DNA of 64,000 nucleotides from Trichoderma breve (taxonomy: Eukaryota > Ascomycota > Sordariomycetes > Hypocreales > Hypocreaceae), in the NCBI RefSeq assembly GCF_028502605.1, contig NC_079234.1:3968001-4032000 (forward strand), written 5' to 3'. Positions 22,197 to 34,500 of this stretch are shown here, in pieces. The translations under genes were made by a program, and so were the position numbers. Each line of letters opens with the position of its first letter. Positions within the stretch are counted from its first letter, which is position 1. The notes beneath the pieces were generated by a model. That model made no database searches, had not been told where the DNA came from, and saw only the letters and a list, made by a program, of their open reading frames with translations.

Positions 22197-23358
22197 CTTC
22201 AAGCAAACGAAGCTACTATTGTGACGGCTTGTGGCCAAATTATTTGGGAGAATAGGAAAGAGATCATGCTCCTTAACGATCAAAGTGCGGGGTGATACTG
22301 CTGACCGCTGGGAAACGATTTATAGGTACGATCTTTAGATCCATGGAACTGTTGCTGTGAAACTGTTGATATGCGGAAACATAATGCATAGTGGCATTCA
22401 CACCCTGCATGGGGTTGGGTATATTTGCTGTAAGAACAGAGTTATTCTAAACATAGTCGCTGACATTTCGTCTATAAATGAGAGCTAACTGATGTTAATT
22501 TTACTTTAACACATACTCAGGATTTTGTAGCATGCAGAGGCCCTTTGTTTCTCAAGCCGTTCGTAGGGTAGCATTCAAATACCAACCCCACAGATGAAAT
22601 CACCTATTTTATGCATGCTGTATTCAGTGAGCTGAAGGCGAGTAAGAACACGAGAGCGGGATTTGTGTGCAGATCAGAGGAGATTGAGTTTCTTGGGTTA
22701 CATATCATAAGAGAGTAGGAATACGGAATAGACCTCAAAATTACAGCTGACATCTTCAAAGTGATGGGTCAGTTTGCATCCTCCTACAATGAGCGCTTCT
22801 TGGCGGCTGAAGAAAAGAATAACCCCTCATTGAAATCCAATCAGAACCAGAGGTTGCCGTTTTGTTACCATCCGTGGCTGGCTGAGTCGCCCATTGAGGA
22901 ACATATCTTCAACTGCACAGCTTTCAGCTAAGTTAAGATTTCCGCTTTGATGTAAATGCAACCGCATGGCGGGAGTCATAGGCGCAGCGGCAGATGTGAA
23001 TACTACAGAAAACAACGTGTCGGGCCTTTATTCGCTGGAATCTCTTTGCAATTGATGCTGCGCGGAGATCAAACAGGGTTTGGAAGTTGCGGCCCCCATG
23101 TTGATGAAATATTATAACGTCAACATACGTTATTCAGCTGTTTACTTTGAAGGGCTATTAACTAAACTGGTAACTAATTGAGAGATGATACCTTCGATAG
23201 AAACAGCGAGAATCGCTACCAGTGTGACGCGTTGGCCAAGGTGAAATTATAGCTATATAAGTCTCCATGAAGGCAGCATAACACATTGTTCTTACCATCA
23301 CACAACAGCGCAATAAATATTAACAAGTTCATCTGAGACCCTTCTTTTCTTCTCTCAC
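22197..23358. promoter_or_regulatory. Shared divergent promoter region, gasdermin-like / WD40
   Basis: This 1.16-kb stretch separates two divergently transcribed genes and contains no supported coding frame. Short degenerate frames near 22500-22730 and 22827-23015 look like decayed or chance sequence. The base composition is AT-rich compared with the housekeeping part of the window. Confidence 0.4.
23254..23260 (+). promoter_or_regulatory. TATA element of the WD40 gene
   Basis: The sequence TATATAA lies about 100 bp upstream of the ATG at 23359, with a C/T-rich stretch (23338-23356) between it and the ATG. This is a typical fungal TATA-to-start layout. Confidence 0.5.
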
Positions 23359-26300
23359 ATGATGGATGTTCCCTGGATCATATCAGGGTCAGAGGATGGA
23401 ACGATCAAAATCTGGGATCGAGCTACAAATCAGTGCATCGCGACACTCACGGGCCACAGCGGTCCCATACAACGCTTCGCATGGTCACCTATTGTCCAAT
23501 CACTTGCATCAGCATCAGACGATGGCACAGTCAAGATATGGAATGTAGCCACGGGCGAGTGCATATTGACTATCAATGATCATATCGGTGGTGCTAATGG
23601 GGTCGCTTGGTCTCCCGACGGCAAACGGCTCGCAACCTCAGACGACAACACAATCAAGATCTGGAATCTAGCTACAAAGCATTGTGTATTCACACTAGGA
23701 GGCCATGACAATCGTATAAATTCCATCGCTTGGTCAGCAGATGGTACAAAACTCATTTCAGCATCGGCTGATACAACTCTCAAGATCTGGAGCTTGGCTA
23801 CAGGCCAATGTATTACAACTTTTGAGGGCCACAGCGACGAAGTTCTTTCAGTTGCTTGGTCACCGGATACAGTGCACATTGCCTCGGGGTCAAATGACAA
23901 TAGTGTTAAAGTATGGGACGAAGCCACAGGCAATTGCACTTTGACACTTAATGGCCACCACTCTGCTGTTCGTTCTATCGCCTGGTCGCCTAATACACTT
24001 CGCCTTGCATCGGCATCACTGGATAATACTATTAAGATATGGGATACATCTTCAGGACAATGCACAATAACATTAGAGGGCCATGAACAGTCCGTCACGG
24101 AAGTTTCATGGTCGCCCGATGGAGCCTGGCTTGTATCCGCATCGGATGATAGTACTATCAAAACATGGGATGCAACTACAGGCCAATGTTTATCAACGCT
24201 TACAGGTCATGAAAGTCCAGCCAAAACGGTGCTTCCTGTGACAAAAATTAGCAAACTACCTCTCGGCCAACTCAGGTCATTGCTCCCGAGCAAGGACGAG
24301 AAAGACAATGCCACAGTGATCGCATCGGGTTCCCAAGACCAAACAGTAAAACTTTGGGATCCAGAATCTGGTCTCTGCATCAAAACACTGGAAGGTCACA
24401 CCGGGATAATTTGGTCAGTTGCGTGGGCTCCTGATCAGAAGCATGTCGCATCTGCAAGCGACGATGCGTCAGTTAAGATCTGGGATTCCACAACTGGCCT
24501 TGCCAAGTTCACGCTCCAGCATAAAGTTCCTGTCTACTCCGTTGCCTGGTCTCCCGATGGTACTAAATTGGCTTCGTCTTCAGGAGATGGAAACGTTTGG
24601 ATCTGGGATATAACCTGGGATACAGATGTGGCCCCGCAAGCTACCATTCTCACCAACACTGGTAATGCCATAACACTTCTGGCCTGGTCTCCAGATAGCA
24701 CTCGACTCTTATTTGCATCGCCGACGGACAGCACGCTGAGAATCTGGTATTTGGCTGCTGGCGAGAGCTCGGTTATCGAACTAGACGTCGACCGCCGAGT
24801 CGATTCCATTGGCTGGTCACCCGACTCTAAGCTCTTCGCGTCCGGAGGTAACGATAATGAAATTACTATATGGGATGCAGATACGAAACAGAGTAAATTG
24901 TCTCTCAAGGGTCATCGGGGTTCGGTTCTTGGACTTTCATGGTCTCCTGATGGTACCAGAATTGTAACGGGATCACAAGATCGTATAATCAAAGTATGGG
25001 ACCCAGTCTCTGGTAACTGTCTCTCAACATTGGAGGGACACTCCAAATTTGTACAGTCTGTCTCTTGGTCTGCAGATGGAAAAGATTTTGCATCAGGATC
25101 ACGAGATTACAGAGTCAAGATTTGGGACGAAGCCGAAAGTAAGTGCAAGGCGACGCTCGAAGGGCATACTGGTGAGGTGTGGACGGTTGCTTGGTCGTCT
25201 CATCCCAAGCCACCAACCCCTCCGCCGCCCCCAGGTCCTGATCCTGACTCCGGCTTGGCTCGGTGGATGCAAATCTTCATGGCTTTGCAGGGCCGCCTAC
25301 ATGATTTGGAGTCGAATGTCGATGGCGTTGTCGATTCGAGTGTCAAGGCAGCACTGGACTCAATCGCAAAAGGTCTAGCCAAGTTCAACGAGCTCATCGA
25401 CCTTTGGCCGGACTATACTGGAGACGATGCATCCAATGAAAAGCGCAAGGCCATCATTCAAGAAGCTACAGATCTCATCCAGACTGGTGCCGGCTTTGTG
25501 ACCGGCTCAGGGACAGACGGTGGGGTAATTCCTCAGGTAAAGAACTGCTCAAAGCCACTTGTGTAATCATGTGTATATACGCTAACATACGTAATATTCT
25601 TATAGTTAAACGACATTGAACAAGAACTGAAGGAGAAGAAAGCCAAGTTTTACGAAGAAACGGAGGAGGAGAAGACCGAAATAACATCGTTGGAGGCAGA
25701 CATTGACACGGCTATAGACAAGATGAATACCGACCAAAAGGCGTATGAAGAAGCTCAAGCCATATTGCTTGCAAAGATAGAGGAGGTTTCTCTGGGGGCT
25801 GCCATGCAACGCCAGGAATCACTCAAGAAGAAAACAGTTTTGGTACGCACAATTCAAGTCTGAGATGTACAGCGATGCGGTCAACAGCTAGACTAACCAT
25901 GTTCTGCAGGATGGAATAAATTACACATTGCTTCTTGAAGAAAATGGAACGCTGGACGACCTTCAACAAGCCGGCGAATTGGCCTACCTGATTCTCGACA
26001 GGGCTCAAAACAAAGTCCGCAACCTCGAGTTCCGAGTGCAAGCCCTGAAACGCATCCAGAAAAATCGGCCCATGGTCCAGCGAGCGATTGGCAGGGCAGA
26101 AAGGCTTATATCTATCTTGAGAATGATGACTCAGGGCTTATCCAACGAAGACGGTGCTATTCTAGCCGTGGTCAATCTCATCTTGCCCACCATCGAAAAG
26201 CTCGGCAAAGTGGGTGAGCCGCCGTACAATCGCCCACATCGCAGCAGCGAGGATGATTTGTGCACTTATATCTTAATGATTCACAGAGAATCTCTGATTG

Positions 26301-26422
26301 ATGTGGCATTTGTTGAAAGTGCTAGGAAGGCTGTGGCTCAAGTACGGGATTGGTTCGATGATGACATTCCGAAGAAGACTCAGGATGAGATTGATGCAAT
26401 TGTTAAAAACCCTTTGTACTGA
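23359..26422 (+). CDS. 14-blade WD40 protein with helical C-terminal domain
   Basis: Three exons: 23359-25536, 25606-25842, 25910-26422 (975 residues). The first ~613 residues are WD40 units of about 42 residues. Counting the SG-or-AS/DD/WD cores gives 14, and the first unit lacks its outer strand while the last is only an outer strand (GEVWTVAWSS), so two closed seven-blade propellers with velcro closure are likely. A proline-rich linker (KPPTPPPPPGPDPD, ~614-628) leads to a ~350-residue helical region with a Gly-rich break (TGAGFVTGSGTDGG), a long charged coiled coil (spliced exon 2) and further amphipathic helices. No NACHT, protease or HET domain is seen, unlike the usual fungal NLR that carries such repeats. 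It may act as a scaffold or sensor. It is divergent from the gasdermin-like gene and followed by the helicase pseudogene. Confidence 0.85.
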
Positions 26423-26862
26423 AAATGATTTAATCAGTAAAAAATTTCTTTATTCTTTTATTTTTGTCTTTTTTTTTTTCTCTTTCTGGTATGTAGAAAT
26501 CATGTCGGTGAACAAGATGGGCGAGGAGTATGGGCACGACTGGCCTTTGTCGCACGTTCAAGATAAATGTACTGCTGCATAACTCCATCTCGTATTTATA
26601 TTCCCACTGGTCACCAAGTGTTTATTCGTGCTAGGTTCAATTTATGGCATCTAGCTTGGGGAGTCACGGTCGTTGACCCGTGCTTGCGCTCTAAGTACAT
26701 GTAACATTGCGGAAGCTTGTCGCCTGCTAACAGGGCAACTGTTTGTTGGCAAAAACATCGAGTGTTCAGTCACCTCTCACTCCAAACATCTTCTGTTCTA
26801 TACCCAACTATCGTTCAGCTCAAACACCAAGACATTCTTTTGACTGTATCATCACAGTAACA
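26423..26862. other. Intergenic, WD40 3' flank
   Basis: This holds the probable 3' UTR with a T tract near 26469-26483 and the upstream region of the helicase pseudogene. Nothing else is seen. Confidence 0.5.
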
Positions 26863-29800
26863 ATGTTGTCATCCAGTCATATCAGGGCATCCAGCAGGTC
26901 CAGCTCGTCCAGTGAAGAGGACGCCCCGGGTGATTTATGTTCACATTCACATTCGTCCGATTCTGAGGGAGTGGATGCCACCCAACAGCTACTAGCTCCA
27001 TCAGAAGTCACCAATTCTTCATTAGAATGACATAGTGGGTGCGCACTCATCATCGATGACGGGTTCCTAGGCGGCAAGGAGCTTGGCTTGCCAACCGACA
27101 TTCGCAGCCGACTCATGGTGCATTACGTCTTAGGTCATCCTGCGTGGCTTGCATTCACCATTGAATTTCCTCGTGCAAGTGAAGGAGAGGAAGAGGGTTT
27201 TGGGACGTTTTACTTTAGTGAGATCCTTGTGAATCTCGATTGCTATCTGTGCTAACACGCAATTTACACACCTAGTTATCCCACGTCGATATCAAAAGCT
27301 CATGCCATCTTCATACCACAGAATACAAGTCAAGTTTCCCCTGGGTAAACTGGTTCATGCTGTTAAGCCTATAGAGCCAGCTCTAGTCAAATCACTGCCT
27401 GAAGGAGGAAGCAAATTCTCAGTGTTCGAAATTGATGTCAAAGATGGCTCAGATCCTGTTGTCATTGATTTTGGACTGCCTTTTGACAACCCAGGCCATC
27501 CGAGCGACGGATGGATCAACAATTCACAGCCCATCGCTGGAAGCCATACACTACTGGATGCTCTCTCCAAGCGAACTTTCCGTTTTATGGTAGACTCGCC
27601 TTTGGAGGATATCCCGAAATCGTTTGTCCTAGAGTACATTCCACCATCCTTTTACTACCCTTATGGCACAGATCACAGCTGGGATCTTGGGCGCTATAAC
27701 CGAATGCTCTCCTAGGCAAAGGGCAGCTCATTTTTACCAAAATGGAGATTCAAGGATGACAACGATCATCTTGCAGCGATGACGCAGTCCCAAGTTCAAG
27801 ATTTCGTTTGGCTACATGCGGCGGCCGACGGGATTTACAAGATCAAGTTGCGAGCGTCCTTTGTTTCAACGAGTGGTTCGCCGTCATCGTATATCGACGA
27901 CTTCTACGTCGTCGTGCAACTGAAGGAGTTCCCCAGTCGGTATGATGTTGCTTTGCGCTGCCTTCTCAATAGTGACACGCTGTGCCTACATATTTACGAT
28001 CCTGCCGTTCGAGCTCCTGTCGATCGCGAGAGGCCAGCAAAATGGCCAGCCCGAGTCGTTCACGGCTCCACCATCATGAATGCACTTGTACACCAGGGTA
28101 TAGCAGATGAAAACGCAGTTTGCAATTCGTCAGATGAGCGACATTTGATCCTTGCAGTGCGTCGACCAAAGGAGATCGACTGTCGGCCCAATCTCAATGT
28201 CATGGTAGTGGGCGATGAAGGACGAAAAGATTACTTGGTATCCTTGAATTTCCTCGCGGATTCTAAACCATGCCAGCGCAAAGTCGAGGCTGTGCTGCAA
28301 TTTCACCCAGATGCAAACCCGACACCTCGAGGGCGAGGCGGCGTGCAATTATTCGGAGCCAGGAGCACTGAATCCCCTACCTCATCTAACATTAAACTCA
28401 AGATGAGACTGCACAGAGACCTTTTACGCGGGTATGGATTCTTCAAAATTCTGCGGGAGAATGCTGAGACGCAACCACCGATGCAGCTTGCACAAGGCCG
28501 CTCTTTGCCAGCAGTAAACCTGCTTCCAGCGTCCCAGCATATCGTCGACGCTCTGATGGAGGATGTTCTCCCCAGAGATCGCAAAAGGTTCTGTACATAT
28601 CTCAGCAGGGTACCACTGGGTTTTGGCCTTATCACAGGCGTAAGTCTCTTTGCTTTGCTCCTTTGAGAGACGATACTCACTAGTTTGGATGCAAGGATCC
28701 TGGTTTTGGAAAGACGACGGTCCTCTCCGTAGCCACGCTCGGCGTGTCTATCGCTCTCGGGCCGATCTATGCATGTGCTGCTACCGACGTCGCAGCTGAC
28801 AACTTTGCGGAGCATCTCAATCGAATCTCTGAGAAAATTCACAAGTCGGCTCAATGAGGCCAAAGCGTTGGGCGAAAGTCCAGCTAGGCGTATCCTCATC
28901 GTTCGTGGCTACGATATAGATGACGAGGTTGCTGCCTTTCACAAACTCCTCGAAAATCCTCGGATAGGTGATAAGGCAGCTCCTCCATATAATTTTGCTC
29001 TTAAACCGAAATGGAGACTGCACTTATCCCTGGCATTCTGGCTGCTCGTGGCCCTACGATCGCCTGCTGTTCGTTCATTTCATGGTGATGATCCTGTAGG
29101 AATACAGTCGCTGCAATCGTATTTAGATAACCAATCGAATCTTAGGCGGCTTCGCAATGTGGCAACTGGAGTAATTGGCTATCAAGAGTACAAAAATGGC
29201 CATACGGTGGATGCCGACCGCATCAGGTTCATGTTCCAGAACATTTTGCGCTGTACTAACATCCTTTGCACGAATATATCCCTTTCTTGTCAAAGGCCAT
29301 ACGATTTCTGGAAGAGCTTAGCCAAGGGTATCGCAGTGGACGAAGCAAACAATGTTGGCCGTCCTGACCTCTACTCAGTATGGGGTAACACACTTCTCCC
29401 GTGTCTCCTTTGTGGCGACGACAAGCAGCTTGAACCTCGTGTGGTGAGTTTTGGACAAAAAGATGAGAATGGCCACTCCGTAAACAGGCTTGAGGACGAT
29501 GGTAAACTGTCCGCTCTTCTTTTCTTCAAAGGGAATCGCTGGCCTGTGTTTCGCTTGCGGACCCAACTCAGAATGGCCACTGGACTTTTCGACCTCTGTT
29601 ATGAGGTGGTCAAAGACATGCCAGATTTTCGATACGGACCCGATTGCGACATCAGTTTGGATCGGCATGCGTGTGGCCGCAAACTGGAAGCTTTTCTACA
29701 AAAGAGATTTCCTGAGTTGGCTCCTCCTCACAATGACAAGCTCGCAGAGGCGTTTATCAACTGCACAGGATCCAAGTTTTATTTCAGTCCAGTGACTGGG

Positions 29801-30298
29801 TCGGGGTGGAATCCAGCTCAATCCAGGCGCGCGCTACACTTTGTCCGCGACCTAGTAACACAGACAAAGATTACTCCCGCCGATGTCTTCATCATCACAC
29901 CCTACGAAGCCAACGTCGATTTCATCGAGGGTAAGAGGCAAAAGCTAGAGTACTCGGCAATCTCATCCATGGCCCCAGCTGCGACAGTTGATGACTTCCA
30001 AGGCCGTCAAGGGAACATTATAATCCTTGTGACGGCAACGACAGAGACTTCAAAGCCAGGCTACGTCCCTGACATACATTATCTCTGCGTCATGCTCAGC
30101 CGTCACATATCTGGATTGGTCATTTTTGGTGATCATAGCATCCCGCAGGCGTCTGACGTACGTAATATCCAGAAGGATGAGGCTGAAACCGACAAGAATC
30201 CCATGAAAAACATGGTGAGTATCTTGATGCGGAAAAAGCGAGTTGCTACACTGCCGGCTCCTACACTCTCCAACAACATCACATCCGACGTCTCGTAG
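26863..30298 (+). pseudogene. SF1 (UPF1-like) helicase pseudogene
   Basis: The original gene can be followed through at least three exons: 26863-27217, 27276-28639, and from 28696. Introns of 58 bp (branch GCTAAC, acceptor CTAG) and 56 bp join the frames. Domain signs are a Ser/Glu-rich N-terminus, a long N-terminal region, Walker A GDPGFGKTT (across the 28640-28695 intron), a DEAN Walker B (VDEANNVG), motif III GDDKQLEP, motif V DDFQGRQGN and motif VI region VMLSRHISGLVIFGD, in the order of UPF1-type helicases. Three lesions break it: an in-frame TGA at 27028-27030, an in-frame TAG at 27713-27715, and a one-base frame change near the A-run at 28834-28837, after which the old frame stops at 28855. 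Coding similarity continues on both sides of each lesion. Either a decayed gene or, less likely, several sequence errors; unannotated micro-introns cannot be fully excluded. Confidence 0.75.
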
Positions 30299-31542
30299 TT
30301 GCTTTGCAGTACCTCTTGTTCTTACCTATCAAACCGGCTATTGCATTACATTTCAGGCTATAGGAATACTTGAACAAATTGCTCAAGCGAGAGACTGGAT
30401 GAGTAGTCTATAGCGAGAGAGAAGATAGCGATGAAACACGTATTTCTGAATATAGTCTATCTTAACGATAAAGGTTTTGCCGCTAGCGGTTCTTTCTTGT
30501 GAAGACGCTGTTTCTAGAGTAGTTCCTCAGTGCACGCATTGGATCCTCTTTGCCCGCTACATCTTTCGAGCCGAAGTACATAGCGAATGATAACCCCGAA
30601 GTCTGATTTGGAAACTTCGAAATAAAATTTTAATTCATCTAGCTAGAGGGGTGTCGTCACTGTCGTGACCTAATCCAAGGCCTCTCGGACAATCATTCAA
30701 GTAAAAAAAAAAAAAAGAGAGAGAGACAACTGCATCGCTAACGATCAGTCGAATGATCGCCGATGGAACAATTATGCTGTCTCGATTTATCGGCTTTTTA
30801 AATGTGGTCAAACCCGTTTTCGTGCATATATCAGCTACGAATTGTTGATAAAAATAGCATACCGCATCTTGACCCCATGCAAACCTTGCTGCGATTCACT
30901 CGCGGCCATGGCCCTGCTCAAGCCGGCAGTCAAATTCATTACGAAGCTAATGCAGCATGATGTATCCGTGCCCAGGCCTGTCTAGGTTATTTTTATCCAA
31001 CAGTCGGCTCGACTTGGAATGTCGTGTTCCCCTGTGCATGAGATCCTCGTAAAAAAAGGATGCACCTATTAATAGACACTCATCCTACGATGGGCACGTT
31101 ACATGTATTTCATTGGTTGAAATTGGCTAACACCGATTTCCGCTTCAATTGCTTCATTCAAGTCTTAGACACATAGCGGTATGATACCGATTGATAGACT
31201 ATGATCCAGCCATCTCCACGACAACAGTGTGTGAGTGAGGCGGTGCAGTTCCACCCCTGCCTAACTATACTATTCCGCTCCGGCAAGCGGATCACTGGTC
31301 CATATACCTCTATGCTGCAGTCTTCCGAAACACTGATACGTGGGAAGATGCGGGTGATAGAACCGTGAGTGGTGGAATTGAATGGGCTTGGCCCGTTGGC
31401 GAGGAGCGTATAATGTTGGCAATTACATATTGGTCTCTTGAAATGAAAGGATAAAGTTTTCTTCTGATCGTCAGTTTCCTGGAGATTATTATCACTCTTG
31501 ACCATAGGATTAAGTCAATCTTCGGGTCAAGCTCCTATTACC
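30299..31542. other. Intergenic with duplicated flank segment
   Basis: This holds no supported gene. It contains a copy of the sequence that follows the NLR gene (see the repeat at 30461-30532), a poly-A tract followed by GA repeats near 30703-30726, and the upstream region of the NLR gene. A 115-codon minus-strand frame at 31158-31505 has no family resemblance. Confidence 0.45.
30461..30532 (+). repeat. Duplicated NLR 3'-flank segment, copy 1
   Basis: About 72 bp align almost gaplessly with 35971-36043: both carry a GATAAA element, then GGTTCTTTCTT, GTGAA, and the identical core TGTTTCTAGAGTAG followed by CTCAGTG or TTCAGTG. Most differences are transitions. Copy 2 lies directly downstream of the intact NLR stop codon, so copy 1 probably marks the 3' flank of a lost paralogue next to the helicase pseudogene. 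Confidence 0.7.
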
Positions 31543-34500
31543 ATGTCCGAAAAAAATAACAATACTAACAAAGAAGGCAACATTACTTGTAAGTTTTTAC
31601 CATCTACTATCCTAATTTTAAAAGTTTTAACACGTCTAGATCACCCAAAAGCAGTCTCGTCCCCGAAGCATATTGCACAGGGACAGCACAGAGATTTGAG
31701 AGCAAAATGGCAAAATTCGAATACCTGCCACTGGCTAATCCAAGAGAGTGCTTTCCAATCTTGGGAGAAAATGGAGGCAGAATACTCTTTACTCTGGCTT
31801 TATGGCAGTCGTAAGTTTCTCCACTTATAGAAGACAGCTTTATACTGACTATTAAGTAGCTGGATGTGGGAAATCAATTTTGATGTGAGTTTCTATACCA
31901 CCTGTCCTTGTCATACCTGTTATGAGTAGAGAATAATCTTTATCTTTAGGTCCCGTGTGATTGAATGTATTCATCAGAATCAGTTCTCGATAAAAGGCCC
32001 TGATGCGGTCCACTTGCTCTACTACTATGTCGGCTTCCATATCGAAGACAACCAGAGCACGGATGAGCTCTACCAAGATATTTTAACGACATTTTGGGAG
32101 CAAACGCTCAACGAATCCAGGGACCGATCGACCAATACATATAATGAATATTCTAGCCTCGAGGAAATGGAGAATTTTCTGCACGAAATGCTCATTTCAT
32201 CAAAACGAGATATATATATGGTCATCGATGCGCTTGATCAACTTCCTGATGCCACGCAGGAACGAGTAATTTGTGGTTTCAATGCATTAGCTCGAAAGCT
32301 CCGGTATGAAATGAGTAGCTACCGCCTTAGCGTAGCCATCAGTTCCCGCCATTGCAATTGTACCGATGAGTTGCGAACACGTCGGCTGTTCCTAGTTCAA
32401 GTTACAGCGGAGAAAAACAGGCGTGATATCGAACAATATCTAGAAGAAAATCTCAGATCAGCACTCCTTGATGGAAATCCACAGCTTAAGGGGCGACTAT
32501 TGGACGAATTGACCCAAAAGGCAGACGGAATGTAAGTGCTGTGGATCCTTCTATTTATACTTCCACTGACGGATATGATACAGATTCCTATGGGTTATCC
32601 TACAAGCATCAAACATTAGCCAAATGAAGCACGAATCACAAGTCATGGAGGCCTTACTAAAGCTCTCTCCCCCAAGGATATTAGAAGATCTATACAAGAC
32701 CTATGCTTATAAGTTTAAGGTCTTACAAAACACAATAGAGCAACAAATAGTTCAGAGAGCGGTGGCCCTACTCGCATCCAACATGGGTTCAATGTCAAAA
32801 GACACCCTGTGCGTGGCGCTATCACTTGATTCCCACGGGACTATCAACAAGAAGCTTCATCAAGATCTGGTCAAGAATACCTCTGCAATTGTTACGTCCT
32901 CTGAACATTTGATCCAATTCAACGAGCATCTTGGGACTTTTCAATTCTGTCACATAACAGCCTTTGAGTTCTTTAGAGCATACGAGCCAGCTGCTTACAA
33001 CCTCCAGATTGCAGAGCTCTGTCTGTCTTATCTGCGCTCTTTAGAATTCGGTCAGAGCTCTCTGGACGATGCCTCATGGCGTAATACTGAGAACCTTGAG
33101 TCGGTGATACAAAATCACCCGTTTCTACCATTTGTCTCCTCAATGTGGGCCATAAGCATTCAGAAGAGTTTCATATCCAAGAATATCCTACATATCGAAA
33201 AGAGATATTCAACAGTCCTCGACTTGTTTCAGATCCTTTTTGCCAAAACCCAAGGAGGCAAATTTGGTAATCTTCAATTGGCATTTCAAGTTCACTTGTT
33301 TAATATGGGCAAGAGATTGCCAGTCGGAGTTCACCACGAGCACATTGTTAGCTATTATGGCCTCACCGGGCTCTTCGATATTTTCGTGGCAAGGAAGTGG
33401 TTCGACGTGACAAAGCTTGATAACGATGGATTAATTCCCATCCACTGGGCTTTACGGAATTCGGTAAAAGGATACGATACCAGCTCTACTGTTGCAAAAC
33501 TGATACAAAACGGTGCGAATATCAACGCTAAAGACAAAGAAGGTCACACTCCTCTACACTATGCCGCTCGTTACGGGAATTTTCAAGCAGTGAAACTTCT
33601 TGTTGAAAAGGCAGAACTCAATTTCACGAATGCGAAGAAAGAAACAGCCCTCGTCACTGCTTGCAGAAAGCATCATGAAGATGTGATATTGCGCCTTGTT
33701 AAAGCCGGGGCGGACGTAAAGGTTCAAAGCTCTTTCGGCACGGCTTTACAAGTCATATCCTTGATTGGGTGTTGCCGTTGTGCCAATGCAATCCTCGCAC
33801 GTTATGGGGATTCCAAGATCATCATTGAGAAAGACTGGCCATTCGGCACTTCTCTCCACTCTGCAGCATTTTACGGTCACTTGGACCTTGTTAGACTACT
33901 TTGCTCTAAACGTATAGATATCCGTGCAACGCACAAAATATACGGAACCCCAGTGACAGCTGCCGTCATGGGTCTCAAACCAGGACTAGACGTGAGCCCA
34001 TTTCTGGATACTATCAAGATGTTGCTCAAGCATGGTGTGAAAGTCAATGATCGAAGCGGTACACTCGGACCAGCTCTCCGGGCAGCAGTATATCACGGAA
34101 ACAGGGAAGTTGTGATTCTACTTCTGGAGAATGGCGCCAAAATTAGTAAAGCTGGAGGACGAACGGGTACGGCGTATGAAGTTGCAAAAACCCGTGGACA
34201 TACAGACATTATGCATGTTTTATCGGAGAGAGGCAAAGGGGCTCCAGATTATGACAAGGATCACGACCTCCCTTGGCAAAATCGTCAACAGGTTCTGCGG
34301 CAAGAGTTCAGGGCGACTTCCAGAGCTGGTAGCATGGAAATGATCGACCGTCTCATCAGACAATTCGAGAAATCTTTAAAGAAAGAAATCCAAAATGGTG
34401 AAACTATTTTCCTCAAAGCATTGGTTAGGCTAGGTAAAGACGCCTTTATTGACATGGTAGAGTTGGCTACAATGTCGCACAATGACATTGACGTACCGAC

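Noticed and set aside
23580..24161. 193-codon minus-strand frame with regular repeats
   Set aside because: It is the antisense shadow of the WD40 repeats.
30703..30726. Poly-A tract followed by GA repeats, as a possible retroposon tail
   Set aside because: No target-site duplication, reverse transcriptase remnant or upstream processed gene copy is visible.
31158..31505. 115-codon minus-strand frame just upstream of the NLR gene
   Set aside because: No family resemblance; it overlaps the likely NLR promoter.
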